DNA of 53,754 bases from DAOTYH01 sp034435015 (GTDB lineage Bacteria; Chloroflexota; Anaerolineae; Aggregatilineales; UBA3940). Of this stretch, positions 15,669 to 23,889 are shown piece after piece; within the stretch, counting starts at the first letter, position 1, and each line of letters starts with the position of its first letter. A program made the position numbers and the translations under genes. The notes under the pieces were generated by a model, which was given only the letters and a program-made list of their open reading frames with translations, was not told where the DNA came from and searched no databases. The stretch covers positions 1-53,754 of the forward strand of contig DAOTYH010000084.1 in the NCBI GenBank assembly GCA_034435015.1, in the 5' to 3' direction.

Positions 15669-16700
15669 ATGACAGATACGATCAAGTCCGGTGTTTCCAT
15701 ACCGGCAATCACACCCGAACGAGCCTCTGAAGTGCTGGCCGAGATAGGGCCTGACAAGGCCCGACACATGCTCGAAACCATGTACCTGACTCGTGCCTTT
15801 GAGGAAAAAGCCGAAGAGTTGTATGGGCTGGGCAAAGTACATGGCACGATGCATCTCTCCATTGGTCAGGAAGCAACTGCCGCTGGTGCCTCTAACGCCG
15901 TGCGGCGCGGCTACGATTACTTGCTCAACCACCATCGCGGCCACGGCCATTTCCTGCAATGGGGGGGCGACGTGAATCGCATGATGGCTGAGTTCATGGG
16001 CAAAGAGACCGGCTACTGCCGCGGGCGCGGCGGCTCGATGCACATCGCTGATGTCGAGAGCAACAATCTGGGGGCCAACGGTATCGTAGGGGGCGGCATC
16101 CCCATTGCTGTCGGTGTGGGGCTGAGCATTAAACTGCGCAAGACCGATCAGGTTTGCCTGGTTATCTTCGGTGATGGGGCTTCCAACGAGGGGGCGTTCC
16201 ATGAGTCGCTGAACATGGCTTCCATCTGGGATTTGCCGGTCATCTACCTGTGTGAAAACAACCAGTATGGCATGTCTATGCCTATTAAACGGGCCGCCAA
16301 GATCGAGCGTATCAGCCTGCGGGCTGTCTCCTACGGCATTGAAGGCGTCACCGTAGACGGCAATGATGTGCTGGCTGTCTACGATGCCGTGTCATGGGCG
16401 GCCCGCCGTGCACGTGCTGGTGAAGGCCCTACCCTCATTGAGGCGATCACCTACCGCTGGCGCGGGCACTCCAAGAGTGACCGTCAGCTCTACCGTACCC
16501 GCGAAGAAGTCAAGGAGTGGCAGGCCAAAGACCCCATCCCCCGCTTCGTCTCTCGTCTGATCGAGGCGAACATGCTGACGCAGGAAGAGGCCGATGCCCT
16601 AAAGGCACGCGCCTACCAGCTCATCGAAGAGGCTGTCCAGTTCGCCGAAGCTAGCCCTGAACCTGATCCCGCTACCGTGATGGAGGGTGTCTATGCCTGA
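15669..16700 (+). CDS. pdhA: 2-oxoacid dehydrogenase E1 alpha (pyruvate/acetoin dehydrogenase type)
   Basis: 343 residues. With the beta chain this forms the thiamine-pyrophosphate E1 component, decarboxylating a 2-oxoacid and passing the acyl group to the lipoyl arm of E2. The TPP motif runs from FGDGASNEGAFHESL to LCENNQYGMS (GDG...NN). The GHGHFLQWGGD and CRGRGGSMHI segments and the following NLGANGIVGGG loop are typical of E1alpha of the pyruvate and acetoin (AcoA) groups. Substrate choice between these cannot be made here. AAGGAGAGG lies just before ATG. It overlaps E1beta by 8 bases. Control by a SorC regulator suggests it is linked to carbohydrate supply. Confidence 0.88.
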   Translation: MTDTIKSGVSIPAITPERASEVLAEIGPDKARHMLETMYLTRAFEEKAEELYGLGKVHGTMHLSIGQEATAAGASNAVRRGYDYLLNHHRGHGHFLQWGGDVNRMMAEFMGKETGYCRGRGGSMHIADVESNNLGANGIVGGGIPIAVGVGLSIKLRKTDQVCLVIFGDGASNEGAFHESLNMASIWDLPVIYLCENNQYGMSMPIKRAAKIERISLRAVSYGIEGVTVDGNDVLAVYDAVSWAARRARAGEGPTLIEAITYRWRGHSKSDRQLYRTREEVKEWQAKDPIPRFVSRLIEANMLTQEEADALKARAYQLIEEAVQFAEASPEPDPATVMEGVYA

Positions 16701-17700
16701 GTCTCGTGAACTCACCTACGCCGAGGCCCTGCGTGAGGCCATCCGGCAGGCAATGGAAACTGATGAGCGTGTCTTCATGATCGGTGAGGATATTGGTGTG
16801 TACGGCGGCGCTTTTGGTGTCTCCGCCGGCCTGATTGACCTGTTTGGCCCCGAACGCATCCGCGATACACCTATCTCTGAAGCCGCCATCACCGGCGCAT
16901 GTATTGGTGCCGCTATGACCGGCATGAGGCCAATCGGAGAAATGCAGTTCTCCGATTTTGTTGTGCTGGCTATGGAACAACTTGTCCTTCAGGCCGCTAA
17001 GGCGCGTTTTATGTTTGGCGGGAAAGCCAAAGTTCCCTTTGTGATGCGTCTGGCTGGCGGTTCTGGCACAGGGGCCGCCGCTCAGCACAGCGGCAGTTAC
17101 GAAAGCTGGTTTGCCCATGTGCCGGGCCTGAAGGTTGTTGTGCCTTCCAACCCCTACGACGCCAAGGGGTTACTGCTCGCTTCTATCTACGACGATAACC
17201 CCGTCATGTTCTTTGAACACAAACTGCTGTATAAGACGAAGGGCGGCTACGGCGGCCACGTTCCTGAGGAGATGTACCAGATTCCGCTGGGGCAGGCTCA
17301 GATCGTCCGGGAGGGCAAACACCTGACCATCGTTGCGACGTCGGTGATGGTCTCCCGTTCACTGACTGCCGCTGAGCAGTTGAGTAAAGAGGGGATCGAG
17401 GTTGAGGTCATTGACCCGCGTACCATCTCGCCGCTTGATGACAAGACCATCATTGAGTCTGTGATCAAAACCGGCAAATTGCTGGTGGTACATGAGGCTG
17501 TCCAGACTGGCGGTTTTGGCGGTGAGATCGTGGCCCGTGTTGCCGCCAGCGAAGCGTTCGACTATCTTGAGGCCCCCATCCGCCGGCTGGGGGGCAAGGA
17601 CATTCCCATCCCCTACAACCGGACACTGGAGTATCACGCCGTCCCGCAGGTTGAAAACATCGTTGAAGAGGCACGCAGGCTGGCGCGGGGCGAGTATTAG
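16693..17700 (+). CDS. pdhB: 2-oxoacid dehydrogenase E1 beta
   Basis: 335 residues. Transketolase-like pyrimidine-binding domain at the N-terminus (ERVFMIGEDIGVYGGAFGVS; RDTPISEAAITGACIGAA) and transketolase C-terminal domain after residue ~200 (IEVEVIDPRTISPLD; LLVVHEAVQTGGFGGEIVA). The conserved Glu in the FMIGEDIG segment activates TPP. I start at ATG 16693 because GGAGG (16682-16686) is 6 bases upstream; a GTG at 16687 abuts the ribosome binding site. ATG lies within the last codons of E1alpha, so the two chains are likely translationally coupled. Confidence 0.9.
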   Translation: MPESRELTYAEALREAIRQAMETDERVFMIGEDIGVYGGAFGVSAGLIDLFGPERIRDTPISEAAITGACIGAAMTGMRPIGEMQFSDFVVLAMEQLVLQAAKARFMFGGKAKVPFVMRLAGGSGTGAAAQHSGSYESWFAHVPGLKVVVPSNPYDAKGLLLASIYDDNPVMFFEHKLLYKTKGGYGGHVPEEMYQIPLGQAQIVREGKHLTIVATSVMVSRSLTAAEQLSKEGIEVEVIDPRTISPLDDKTIIESVIKTGKLLVVHEAVQTGGFGGEIVARVAASEAFDYLEAPIRRLGGKDIPIPYNRTLEYHAVPQVENIVEEARRLARGEY

Positions 17701-17743
17701 CCCTGCGCCCCTGCCTAATGGACATGGATAAAGGAGAGACCCC

Positions 17744-19102
17744 TTGGCCAAAGCAGTAATCATGCCCAAGTTTGGGTTCACACAGGAAGAAGGAACTATC
17801 GTCCGCTGGCTGGTCAAAGAAGGCGATACGGTCGAGCAGGGTGATCCGCTGGCTGAAGTGACAACCGACAAGATCAACATGGAGGTTGAGGCTCCTGTAG
17901 GCGGCATCGTGGGCGGTATCCGCTATCCTGAAGGCGCGGTTGTGCCGGTCACGAAAGTCATTTGCTATTTGCTGGCGCCGGGTGAGGCTGTGCCGGCTGA
18001 AGATGAACCAGTCCCCGCGGAAGCCTCTGCCGCCCCGCCCGCTCCCGCTGAGACTGCTCCCCCTGTGACAGCAGGGCCGGTCAGTGTAACCCCTGTCGCG
18101 CGGCGCATTGCTGAGGTAGAAGGTGTTGATCTGTCTGCTGTCACCGGTAGCGGCCCGGGTGGGAAGATCACCCGTCAGGATGTCGAGCGTCAGCTTACAG
18201 CCGCTAAGGGCGATGGCAAGGTACGTGCCACGCCTGCCGCCCGCCGCTTGGCGCAGGAAGCCGGCCTTGATCTCAGCACGATTCAGGGGAGCGGGCCGCG
18301 TGGCCGTGTGCAGGGTTCAGACGTTCAGGCCGCGCTTGCGACCCGGCCTGTTGCCCCACAGCCTGTACCTGTGGCGGCCTTCACCATGCCCCAGCCGGCC
18401 TTTGCAGTCGGAGAGCCGGTGATCGTCCCGTTGGAGGGGATGCGCCGCACGATTGCCCAGCGCTTGCAGGCCAGCTATCAGCAGGCCGTCCACATTACCT
18501 TCACGCTGGACGTAGACATGACCAAGGCTATTACCTTCCGCGAACTGGCCAATCAGCGCCTGCCTGAAGGTCATCCCGGCGTTTCCCTGACTGCCTTGAT
18601 CGTCAAGGCTGTCGCATGGGCGCTTCGCCGTTACCCTCTCCTGAACAGTTATCTCCAGAATGACCAGATCATCATGATACCCGCCGTCAATGTGGGTGTG
18701 GCTGTTGCTCTGCCAGATGGGTTGATTGTGCCGGTAGTCAAGAACGCTGACCAGAAGGGCTTGCTTCAGATCGGCGCAGAGGTAGCCGACCTCTCTCAGC
18801 GTGCCCGTGCTGGGGCGCTCAGGCCCGAAGATGTGGCCGATGGGACATTCACGGTATCCAATCTGGGGATGTTTGGCATTGACCACTTCACGGCCATCAT
18901 CAACCCGCCGCAGGTTGGCATTCTAGCTGTGGGTCGTACCGCGAAGCGCTTTGTGCCGGATGAGAATGATCAGCCGGTGGCTCGTCCCATCATGACCATG
19001 ACGTTATCAGTTGACCATCGTGTCATTGACGGCGCACAGGCGGCTCAGTTTGCGACTACCCTGCGTGAAGCGCTGGAAGAGCCGGCCAGCATTCTGCTGT
19101 AA
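17744..19102 (+). CDS. pdhC: Dihydrolipoamide acyltransferase E2 with two E3-binding domains
   Basis: 452 residues. Lipoyl domain at 1-80 with lipoyl-Lys43 in TTDKINMEVEAP. A Pro/Ala linker is followed by two peripheral-subunit-binding domains, at about 115-150 (TPVARRIAEVEGVDLSAV) and 161-198 (TPAARRLAQEAGLDLSTI). Most bacterial E2 proteins have one such domain. The catalytic acyltransferase domain (225-452) ends with DHRVIDGA; H425 and D429 are the active-site residues. It transfers the acyl group from lipoamide to CoA. The start codon is TTG with AAGGAG upstream. No lipoamide dehydrogenase (E3) lies in the operon, so E3 must come from elsewhere. Confidence 0.92.
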   Translation: MAKAVIMPKFGFTQEEGTIVRWLVKEGDTVEQGDPLAEVTTDKINMEVEAPVGGIVGGIRYPEGAVVPVTKVICYLLAPGEAVPAEDEPVPAEASAAPPAPAETAPPVTAGPVSVTPVARRIAEVEGVDLSAVTGSGPGGKITRQDVERQLTAAKGDGKVRATPAARRLAQEAGLDLSTIQGSGPRGRVQGSDVQAALATRPVAPQPVPVAAFTMPQPAFAVGEPVIVPLEGMRRTIAQRLQASYQQAVHITFTLDVDMTKAITFRELANQRLPEGHPGVSLTALIVKAVAWALRRYPLLNSYLQNDQIIMIPAVNVGVAVALPDGLIVPVVKNADQKGLLQIGAEVADLSQRARAGALRPEDVADGTFTVSNLGMFGIDHFTAIINPPQVGILAVGRTAKRFVPDENDQPVARPIMTMTLSVDHRVIDGAQAAQFATTLREALEEPASILL

Positions 19103-19137
19103 GGGCATCGCCCGCCAGACGAGAATGGAGAGCCAAG

Positions 19138-19572
19138 ATGAGTGTTGTACACAAGTTCACTGGTAAGTTCGGGGAGTTATACAAATGGGATGGGGCGCGT
19201 TTCCGGCGCTATGGTGAGGGAGCATCCAAAGGAGCGACGGAAACATGGCTGATCGGCAAAGCCGAGCAGGCGGGTAACTTTGCCATCCGTTACTACGAGC
19301 TTGAGCCGGGCGGCTATTCCCGCGAGGAACAACATGAGCACGATCACGGTATCGTGTTTATGCGCGGGAGTGGAGAGGTTCATCTAGGGGATGAGATCGT
19401 GCCGGTAAGCGAGGGCGATGTGGTATATATCTCCCCTAACGACCGCCACCAGATTATCAACACCGGGGAGGGTATCTTGGGGTGGCTGTGTGTCATTCCA
19501 GCACACCGGCCTAAGGGCGGGAAGACCGTCTGGGCTGAGGAAGGGCTGGACGGCCTGACCACTACCCGTTAG
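19138..19572 (+). CDS. Cupin domain protein
   Basis: 144 residues, one beta-barrel cupin domain. Motif 1 is seen in SREEQHEHDHGIVFMRGSGE, which supplies His ligands (H-E-H-D-H) for a metal. Motif 2 is GDVVYISPNDRHQIINTG with the last His ligand. A small sensor, isomerase or dioxygenase-like function is possible. GGAG lies 8-9 bases before ATG. It is the last gene of the SorC operon, 35 bases after E2 and just before the terminator, so it may act on a metabolite of the same pathway. Confidence 0.85.
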   Translation: MSVVHKFTGKFGELYKWDGARFRRYGEGASKGATETWLIGKAEQAGNFAIRYYELEPGGYSREEQHEHDHGIVFMRGSGEVHLGDEIVPVSEGDVVYISPNDRHQIINTGEGILGWLCVIPAHRPKGGKTVWAEEGLDGLTTTR

Positions 19573-19578
19573 CACAGC

Positions 19579-19615
19579 GGGGGGCGGATACGGAAGGCCG
19601 CCCCCTTGATTTTTT
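19579..19615 (+). terminator. Rho-independent terminator of the SorC-dehydrogenase operon
   Basis: GGGGGCGG (19580-19587) pairs with CCGCCCCC (19598-19605) around a 10-base loop, followed by TTGATTTTTT. It starts 7 bases after the cupin stop and overlaps the end of the convergent archaemetzincin-like gene region. Confidence 0.88.
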
Positions 19616-19616
19616 A

Positions 19617-20333
19617 CTAGTTCATCCCGTAGTGGAAGCCTGTCATCTGTGCGGCCAGATCGTGCTGGCAGGCCTCGCAATACATCACCCCGCCTGATAC
19701 TTCCTGCTGGCCAAAGCTGAGAGCCAGCGTGGGAGTGTCTGTGAAGCGCAGGGCACAGGTGTTAGTACAGTAAAGCCCTCCCTGATGTGCCAGCACATTC
19801 CCCTGACGGCTGACGCGCGGCACATCAAAGAGCCGGCCAAAGTAATGGGCAAAGGTCTGCCACATGGCCACCCGCCGCAGGTGGCGATCCTTGATGCTTA
19901 AGAAAGGGTGAGTTGATACCAGTGACAACAAGCCTGGACGGGCAAACCCCAAGGCATCCACGAGGGGATGCGGGCCGGTCACATCGTCTAGGATGGGCAG
20001 TTCGGTGAGGGCCAAGTCCAGATGGGGACTGCTGGACTGCCATGGCTCTAGACGGATGGTCTCCAGATAGCGTGAAGCCACAAGGTACTTGCCGCTCTCA
20101 TCCAGACAGCGCTCTACGTACCACTGAACATCGGAATATACTGCTCCGTGCGGGGCTGTTGGGATAACCCACGCCCCAAAGAGACGCACTACAGGCGTCG
20201 GGTCGAACTGACCGGGCCTGCCAAAATGCCGCCGCAGTAGAGTCAATGTATCCTCGATGGTCTGTATCAATATCTGGGTGCTGTCGGCATCAACACCAGG
20301 CGTCCAGGTCACCGAGACGAATGATCGGCGCAT
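19617..20333 (-). CDS. Archaemetzincin-like protein lacking the catalytic motif
   Basis: 238 residues. Overall length and the C-terminal pattern match archaemetzincins: after the helix carrying the active site comes CTNTCALRFTDTP, then YCEACQHDL, equal to the CxxxC...CxxC structural zinc site. At the catalytic position, however, HExxHxxGxxH is replaced by QTFAHYFGRLF: the first His is Gln, the Glu is Thr and the third His is Phe. Only the middle His and the Gly remain. Proteolysis is therefore unlikely. A binding or regulatory role is possible. The start is ATG 20333 with AAAGG upstream; nine codons before it are not needed. It is convergent with the cupin gene and divergent from lexA. Confidence 0.65.
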   Translation of the reverse strand: MRRSFVSVTWTPGVDADSTQILIQTIEDTLTLLRRHFGRPGQFDPTPVVRLFGAWVIPTAPHGAVYSDVQWYVERCLDESGKYLVASRYLETIRLEPWQSSSPHLDLALTELPILDDVTGPHPLVDALGFARPGLLSLVSTHPFLSIKDRHLRRVAMWQTFAHYFGRLFDVPRVSRQGNVLAHQGGLYCTNTCALRFTDTPTLALSFGQQEVSGGVMYCEACQHDLAAQMTGFHYGMN

Positions 20334-20448
20334 GAGGCCCCTTTCTACTGTGTGGTACATTCAGTCTATCGTGTGTGAATGCCGATCACAACTCCATGCC
20401 TCTTTTCATGCCTGCCTTCGGTTAAACACTGTCTCTGCCCTGTTCAAC

Positions 20449-20478
20449 TTGACTTAGAACGCACGTTCGCGCTATAAT
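20449..20478 (+). promoter_or_regulatory. lexA promoter with LexA (SOS) box in the spacer
   Basis: TTGACT (20449-20454), an 18-base spacer and a perfect TATAAT (20473-20478). Inside the spacer GAAC-GCAC-GTTC (20457-20468) is an exact match to the Gram-positive-type LexA box GAAC-N4-GTTC. Binding there would block RNA polymerase, so lexA is most likely autoregulated. The 5' leader is about 110 bases. Confidence 0.85.
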
Positions 20479-20595
20479 GATCACAAGTCGAACCCATGTG
20501 CTAGAAATATGGGGGACTCTGCCGGCCCTGTTGGCGCTGGATTTTTCACCGCCCCACATTGGATGGTCGCCGGCTATCCCTTAAGGAGTCATGTC

Positions 20596-21237
20596 ATGAC
20601 TGAAGCAGGGCTGTCTGCACGGCAGAAGGTCGTACTGGAATTCATTCAGGGTTTTATCAAAGAGAATGGGTATCCTCCTACCATTCGTGAGATCGGCAGG
20701 GCGTGCGGCATCTCATCTACCTCAGTGGTCAACTACAATCTGAACAAGCTGGTACGTGAGGGTCTGCTTGTACGTGACCGGGAGGTGTCACGCGGGTTAA
20801 AGCTCCGTTCACCTCTTCAGTCGGGGAGTGTGATCCGCGTGCCTTTGGTCGGGCGTATCGTCGCCAGTGAGCCGGTACATGTGCCTTCCAGCGATGAGGC
20901 CGCTCTCGGCGCAGATGCGGCTATCGAGGTCACGCCGGACATTGTGGATGTCCACGACGATTTGTTTGCCCTGCAGGTCAAAGGGGACTCTATGGTGGAT
21001 GCCATGATCAACGACGGGGATATTGTGATCATGCGTCCGCACCATGACGTTCAGAACGGCGACCTGGTGGCTGTCTGGCTGACGGACAGGGAAGAAACAA
21101 CCCTCAAGCATTTCTACCGCGAGGGTAACCGTATTCGTCTGCAACCCGCTAATCCGACGATGGGGCCGATCTATATAGACGATCCTTCTACCGTCCAGAT
21201 ACAGGGGCGTGTGGTGGCGGTAGTACGTCACGTGTAA
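20596..21237 (+). CDS. lexA: LexA repressor
   Basis: 213 residues. The N-terminal winged HTH starts at LSARQKVVLEFIQGFIKENG; the recognition helix lies in CGISSTSVVNYNLNKL. The S24 peptidase-like C-terminal domain has catalytic Ser132 (KGDSM) and Lys171 (TTLKHFY). The autocleavage site, usually Ala-Gly, reads GRIVASEP here, so cleavage would be between Ala90 and Ser91. It represses DNA-damage genes until RecA-stimulated self-cleavage. I start at ATG 20596 with AAGGAG at 20583-20588; 29 upstream codons in frame lie within the leader. No other convincing LexA box was found near recJ or recD2 in this window. Confidence 0.95.
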   Translation: MTEAGLSARQKVVLEFIQGFIKENGYPPTIREIGRACGISSTSVVNYNLNKLVREGLLVRDREVSRGLKLRSPLQSGSVIRVPLVGRIVASEPVHVPSSDEAALGADAAIEVTPDIVDVHDDLFALQVKGDSMVDAMINDGDIVIMRPHHDVQNGDLVAVWLTDREETTLKHFYREGNRIRLQPANPTMGPIYIDDPSTVQIQGRVVAVVRHV

Positions 21238-21283
21238 ATGCCTCAAGCATCTTGTCGGGAAACCGTTCAGCATAGCCTGCCGT

Positions 21284-21340
21284 GGAGTCTACAGAAAGCA
21301 CGGACCAGCAACCCCCGCTTTCTGTAGACTCCATTTCTTT
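21284..21340 (+). terminator. Terminator of lexA
   Basis: A perfect 16-bp stem (21284-21299 with 21317-21332), a 17-base loop and the T-rich ATTTCTTT. It lies 47 bases after the lexA stop. The remaining bases up to 21449 show no clear promoter. Confidence 0.75.
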
Positions 21341-21449
21341 ATGGATACGTGTGCGCCGTTCCGGCCTTCATGTGAAAACCCAAGCCCCGCGCGGTACACT
21401 TCTGAGGGCATAGATAGCCCGCACACACTCAGGTAGATAAGGCGCTTCC

Positions 21450-22826
21450 ATGGCTGTAACTGACACTCCGCCGGCGTCCCTGACGACACGGCGAATCCTG
21501 CGTACTTGGTGGCCGCTGGCCGCGAGCTGGTTGCTGATGGCTCTGGAACTGCCTGCCGTCAGTGCGGTAGTGGCACGGCTTCCCAACCCCGACGTGAACC
21601 TCGCCGCCTATGGGGGCGTTGTCGCCCCGCTCTCCCTTCTGATCGAAGCGCCGATCATCATGTTGCTGGCCGCCTCGACCGCCCTCAGCAAGGATTGGGC
21701 TTCTTACCTCAAGATACGGCGCTTCATGATGCGTACCAGCGCCATCCTGACGGCTCTCCATGCTCTGATCGCCTTTACGCCGCTGTATTATGTCGTGGTG
21801 GAGAAAGTGATCGGTGTGCCCGCCGAGATAGTTGAACCGGCCCGCGTTGGGCTGATGATCATGCTCCCATGGACTTGGTCCATTGCTTACCGGCGTTTCA
21901 ATCAGGGGGTGTTGATCCGCTTTAACCGGTCACGGGCTGTAGGGGCGGGGACGATGGTTCGTCTGACTACCGATCTGCTGGTGCTGGGAGCAGGCTGCCT
22001 GATCGGCACTCTGCCCGGCATTGTGGTTGGGGCGGGCGCCGTGGCGGCGGGAGTTGTCAGCGAGGCAGTTTATGCCGGCCTGCGTGTACGCCCCGTGTTG
22101 AACCACGAGCTTAAACAGGCAGTGCCGGTTGACCCGCCGCTCTCGTTCAAGTCCTTCATGGCTTTCTACATCCCGCTGGTTATGACCTCCTTGCTCTCTC
22201 TTCTGGTTCAGCCAATAGGCAGTGCGGCCCTCAGCCGGATGCCCCATGCGCTTGACTCGCTGGCGGTATGGCCTGTCATATCGGGGCTGGTTTTCCTGTT
22301 ACGCAGTCCCGGTGTGGCTTACAATGAGGTCGTAGTCGCTCTGCTGGATGAGCCGCAGGCTGTCCAGCATCTGCGCCGTTTTACGGCTGGGTTGGCAATA
22401 GCCACAACTCTGCCCCTCTTGGTGCTGGCGGCTACCCCTCTATCGGGGTTGTGGTTTGGCACTCTCTCGGCATTGGAGCCGCCTCTTTCCGCGCTGGCTC
22501 AGCAGGCGCTATGGCTGGCTGTGCCATTGCCTGCCCTGAGCACCCTTCAGAGCTGGTATCAGGGAATGATCCTGCACAGCCGCCGCACACGGGGCATCAC
22601 GGAGGCAGTGATCGTCTATCTGGCGGCCAGCCTGATTGTGCTGGGGGCGGGCATTCTATGGGGGCGTGTGATCGGGTTGTACGTAGGGCTGGCGGGGTTT
22701 GCCCTCTCGATGCTGGCTCAGACAGGGTGGTTGTGGATGCGCAGTCGTCCGGCCATGCTGGCCCTCGAAGGCAGGAAGAAGATGAGCCTCTTTTCCCCTG
22801 CCCCGCGGGGGGCGGCGGGGCATTAG
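21450..22826 (+). CDS. MOP/MATE-superfamily-like membrane protein (ANK-like)
   Basis: 458 residues with about 12 hydrophobic helices. The pattern is that of the multidrug/oligosaccharidyl-lipid/polysaccharide exporter superfamily: two halves, with an Arg/Asn-rich loop RRFNQGVLIRFNRSRAVGAGT after helix 4 that resembles the ANKH (progressive ankylosis) branch. Substrates of bacterial members are not known; organic anions, drugs or lipid-linked sugars are possible. The ATG has AAGG 11 bases upstream. Its stop overlaps the stop of the converging gene by 4 bases, so each transcript may read into the other. Confidence 0.6.
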   Translation: MAVTDTPPASLTTRRILRTWWPLAASWLLMALELPAVSAVVARLPNPDVNLAAYGGVVAPLSLLIEAPIIMLLAASTALSKDWASYLKIRRFMMRTSAILTALHALIAFTPLYYVVVEKVIGVPAEIVEPARVGLMIMLPWTWSIAYRRFNQGVLIRFNRSRAVGAGTMVRLTTDLLVLGAGCLIGTLPGIVVGAGAVAAGVVSEAVYAGLRVRPVLNHELKQAVPVDPPLSFKSFMAFYIPLVMTSLLSLLVQPIGSAALSRMPHALDSLAVWPVISGLVFLLRSPGVAYNEVVVALLDEPQAVQHLRRFTAGLAIATTLPLLVLAATPLSGLWFGTLSALEPPLSALAQQALWLAVPLPALSTLQSWYQGMILHSRRTRGITEAVIVYLAASLIVLGAGILWGRVIGLYVGLAGFALSMLAQTGWLWMRSRPAMLALEGRKKMSLFSPAPRGAAGH

Positions 22827-23887
22827 GCAGAAGGTCTTCTCTGGTACGGGCGCTTCGGCCTGAAGATGAAAGCTCCCATCACCATGGCGAAGCCCGCCGC
22901 CCCCATCAGAAGAGCCTCGCCGCCCGTCCACAAGATGGCATCGCGAAGCACGCAGCCGAATGTGTCCAGCACGATCTGAACGAGGCTGGCCGGCAGATCA
23001 GTCAGCAGGGGCATGAGGTAGGCACTTGTAATCCCGCGCATGATCAAAACGAGCAGGCCAGCCGCTAGGATGCTTGTCAGCCCCCCTATTGAGAGAGGAA
23101 ATCCCCACCAGCGTAGCAGATCATAGACGGAGCGCACGCCGAACATCGCTGTTCCGATCAGGCAGATGACCGGCAGGCACAGGCTCACGTAAGCTGTCGT
23201 CCGGATCAGGCGGATGGCAGGCCGCAGATCAGGCTGGCCGGCAGGGGGTGCCGCATTCAAAGTGAGCTGTTCAGGGAGAGCGTAGGCCATCCCGGAGGCG
23301 GCCTCCTGCAACAGGGGGGCCGCCATGTTCAGCACGTCTTCCGGCGGACGGCACATCGGCGCGGCTTCTGCATTCCATCCATTCAGGAATGCTGTCCAGT
23401 CACCCATCTCGCTTTGAGTACAGGGGGGCCACGAACGGATGACTTGCAGGATCAAGTTCACGCCATCCGGCCCGGACAATCTGGCTCTGGGTTCAGCCAG
23501 CGAGATCGTGACAACAGGAGAGCCGTTGGCGGTGAGGTAAGCGCTGAATTGATCAATCGCGCTTTCGGTCTGTGCCTGCAACCATGCCGGCGTCAAAATG
23601 GCCGTCAGCGTGGCCTGCAATTCGGCTTGTCCGGCAAACTGACCAGTCAGCCTGCTGTAACTGCCTGATTGGGAAGCCCCCGCGATTTCACCGGCGATCA
23701 GTGCCGGAAGCCGCTCGTAGGCGTCCTGCCGGATCAGGGCACGTTTGTACGCTTCGGGATTCAGGAGCTGTTGTTCAAGGTTAAACAACAACAACGCCAT
23801 GCTGGCCGTCACGACAAACAAGGCCGCAAAGGCCAAGGCGATGACTCTGGCTATTATCCCTGCCGCCGTATCCAGCGTGCCGCGCAT
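22823..23887 (-). CDS. Unknown membrane protein with large extracytoplasmic domain
   Basis: 354 residues that I do not recognise. One N-terminal helix (about 10-36), a ~190-residue extracytoplasmic part with PPCTQSEM and MCRPPEDV (likely a disulfide pair), then three or four helices from about 228 to 345 and a short basic tail. The single helix, exposed domain, helices layout recurs in conserved hypothetical proteins of Chloroflexota. It starts 2 bases after the stop of the CysQ-like gene, so the two are translationally linked. Confidence 0.6.
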   Translation of the reverse strand: MRGTLDTAAGIIARVIALAFAALFVVTASMALLLFNLEQQLLNPEAYKRALIRQDAYERLPALIAGEIAGASQSGSYSRLTGQFAGQAELQATLTAILTPAWLQAQTESAIDQFSAYLTANGSPVVTISLAEPRARLSGPDGVNLILQVIRSWPPCTQSEMGDWTAFLNGWNAEAAPMCRPPEDVLNMAAPLLQEAASGMAYALPEQLTLNAAPPAGQPDLRPAIRLIRTTAYVSLCLPVICLIGTAMFGVRSVYDLLRWWGFPLSIGGLTSILAAGLLVLIMRGITSAYLMPLLTDLPASLVQIVLDTFGCVLRDAILWTGGEALLMGAAGFAMVMGAFIFRPKRPYQRRPSA

Positions 23888-23889
23888 GG

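Noticed and set aside
20509..20595. 29-codon extension of LexA
   Set aside because: No ribosome binding site and not family-like; ATG 20596 has AAGGAG at 7 bases.
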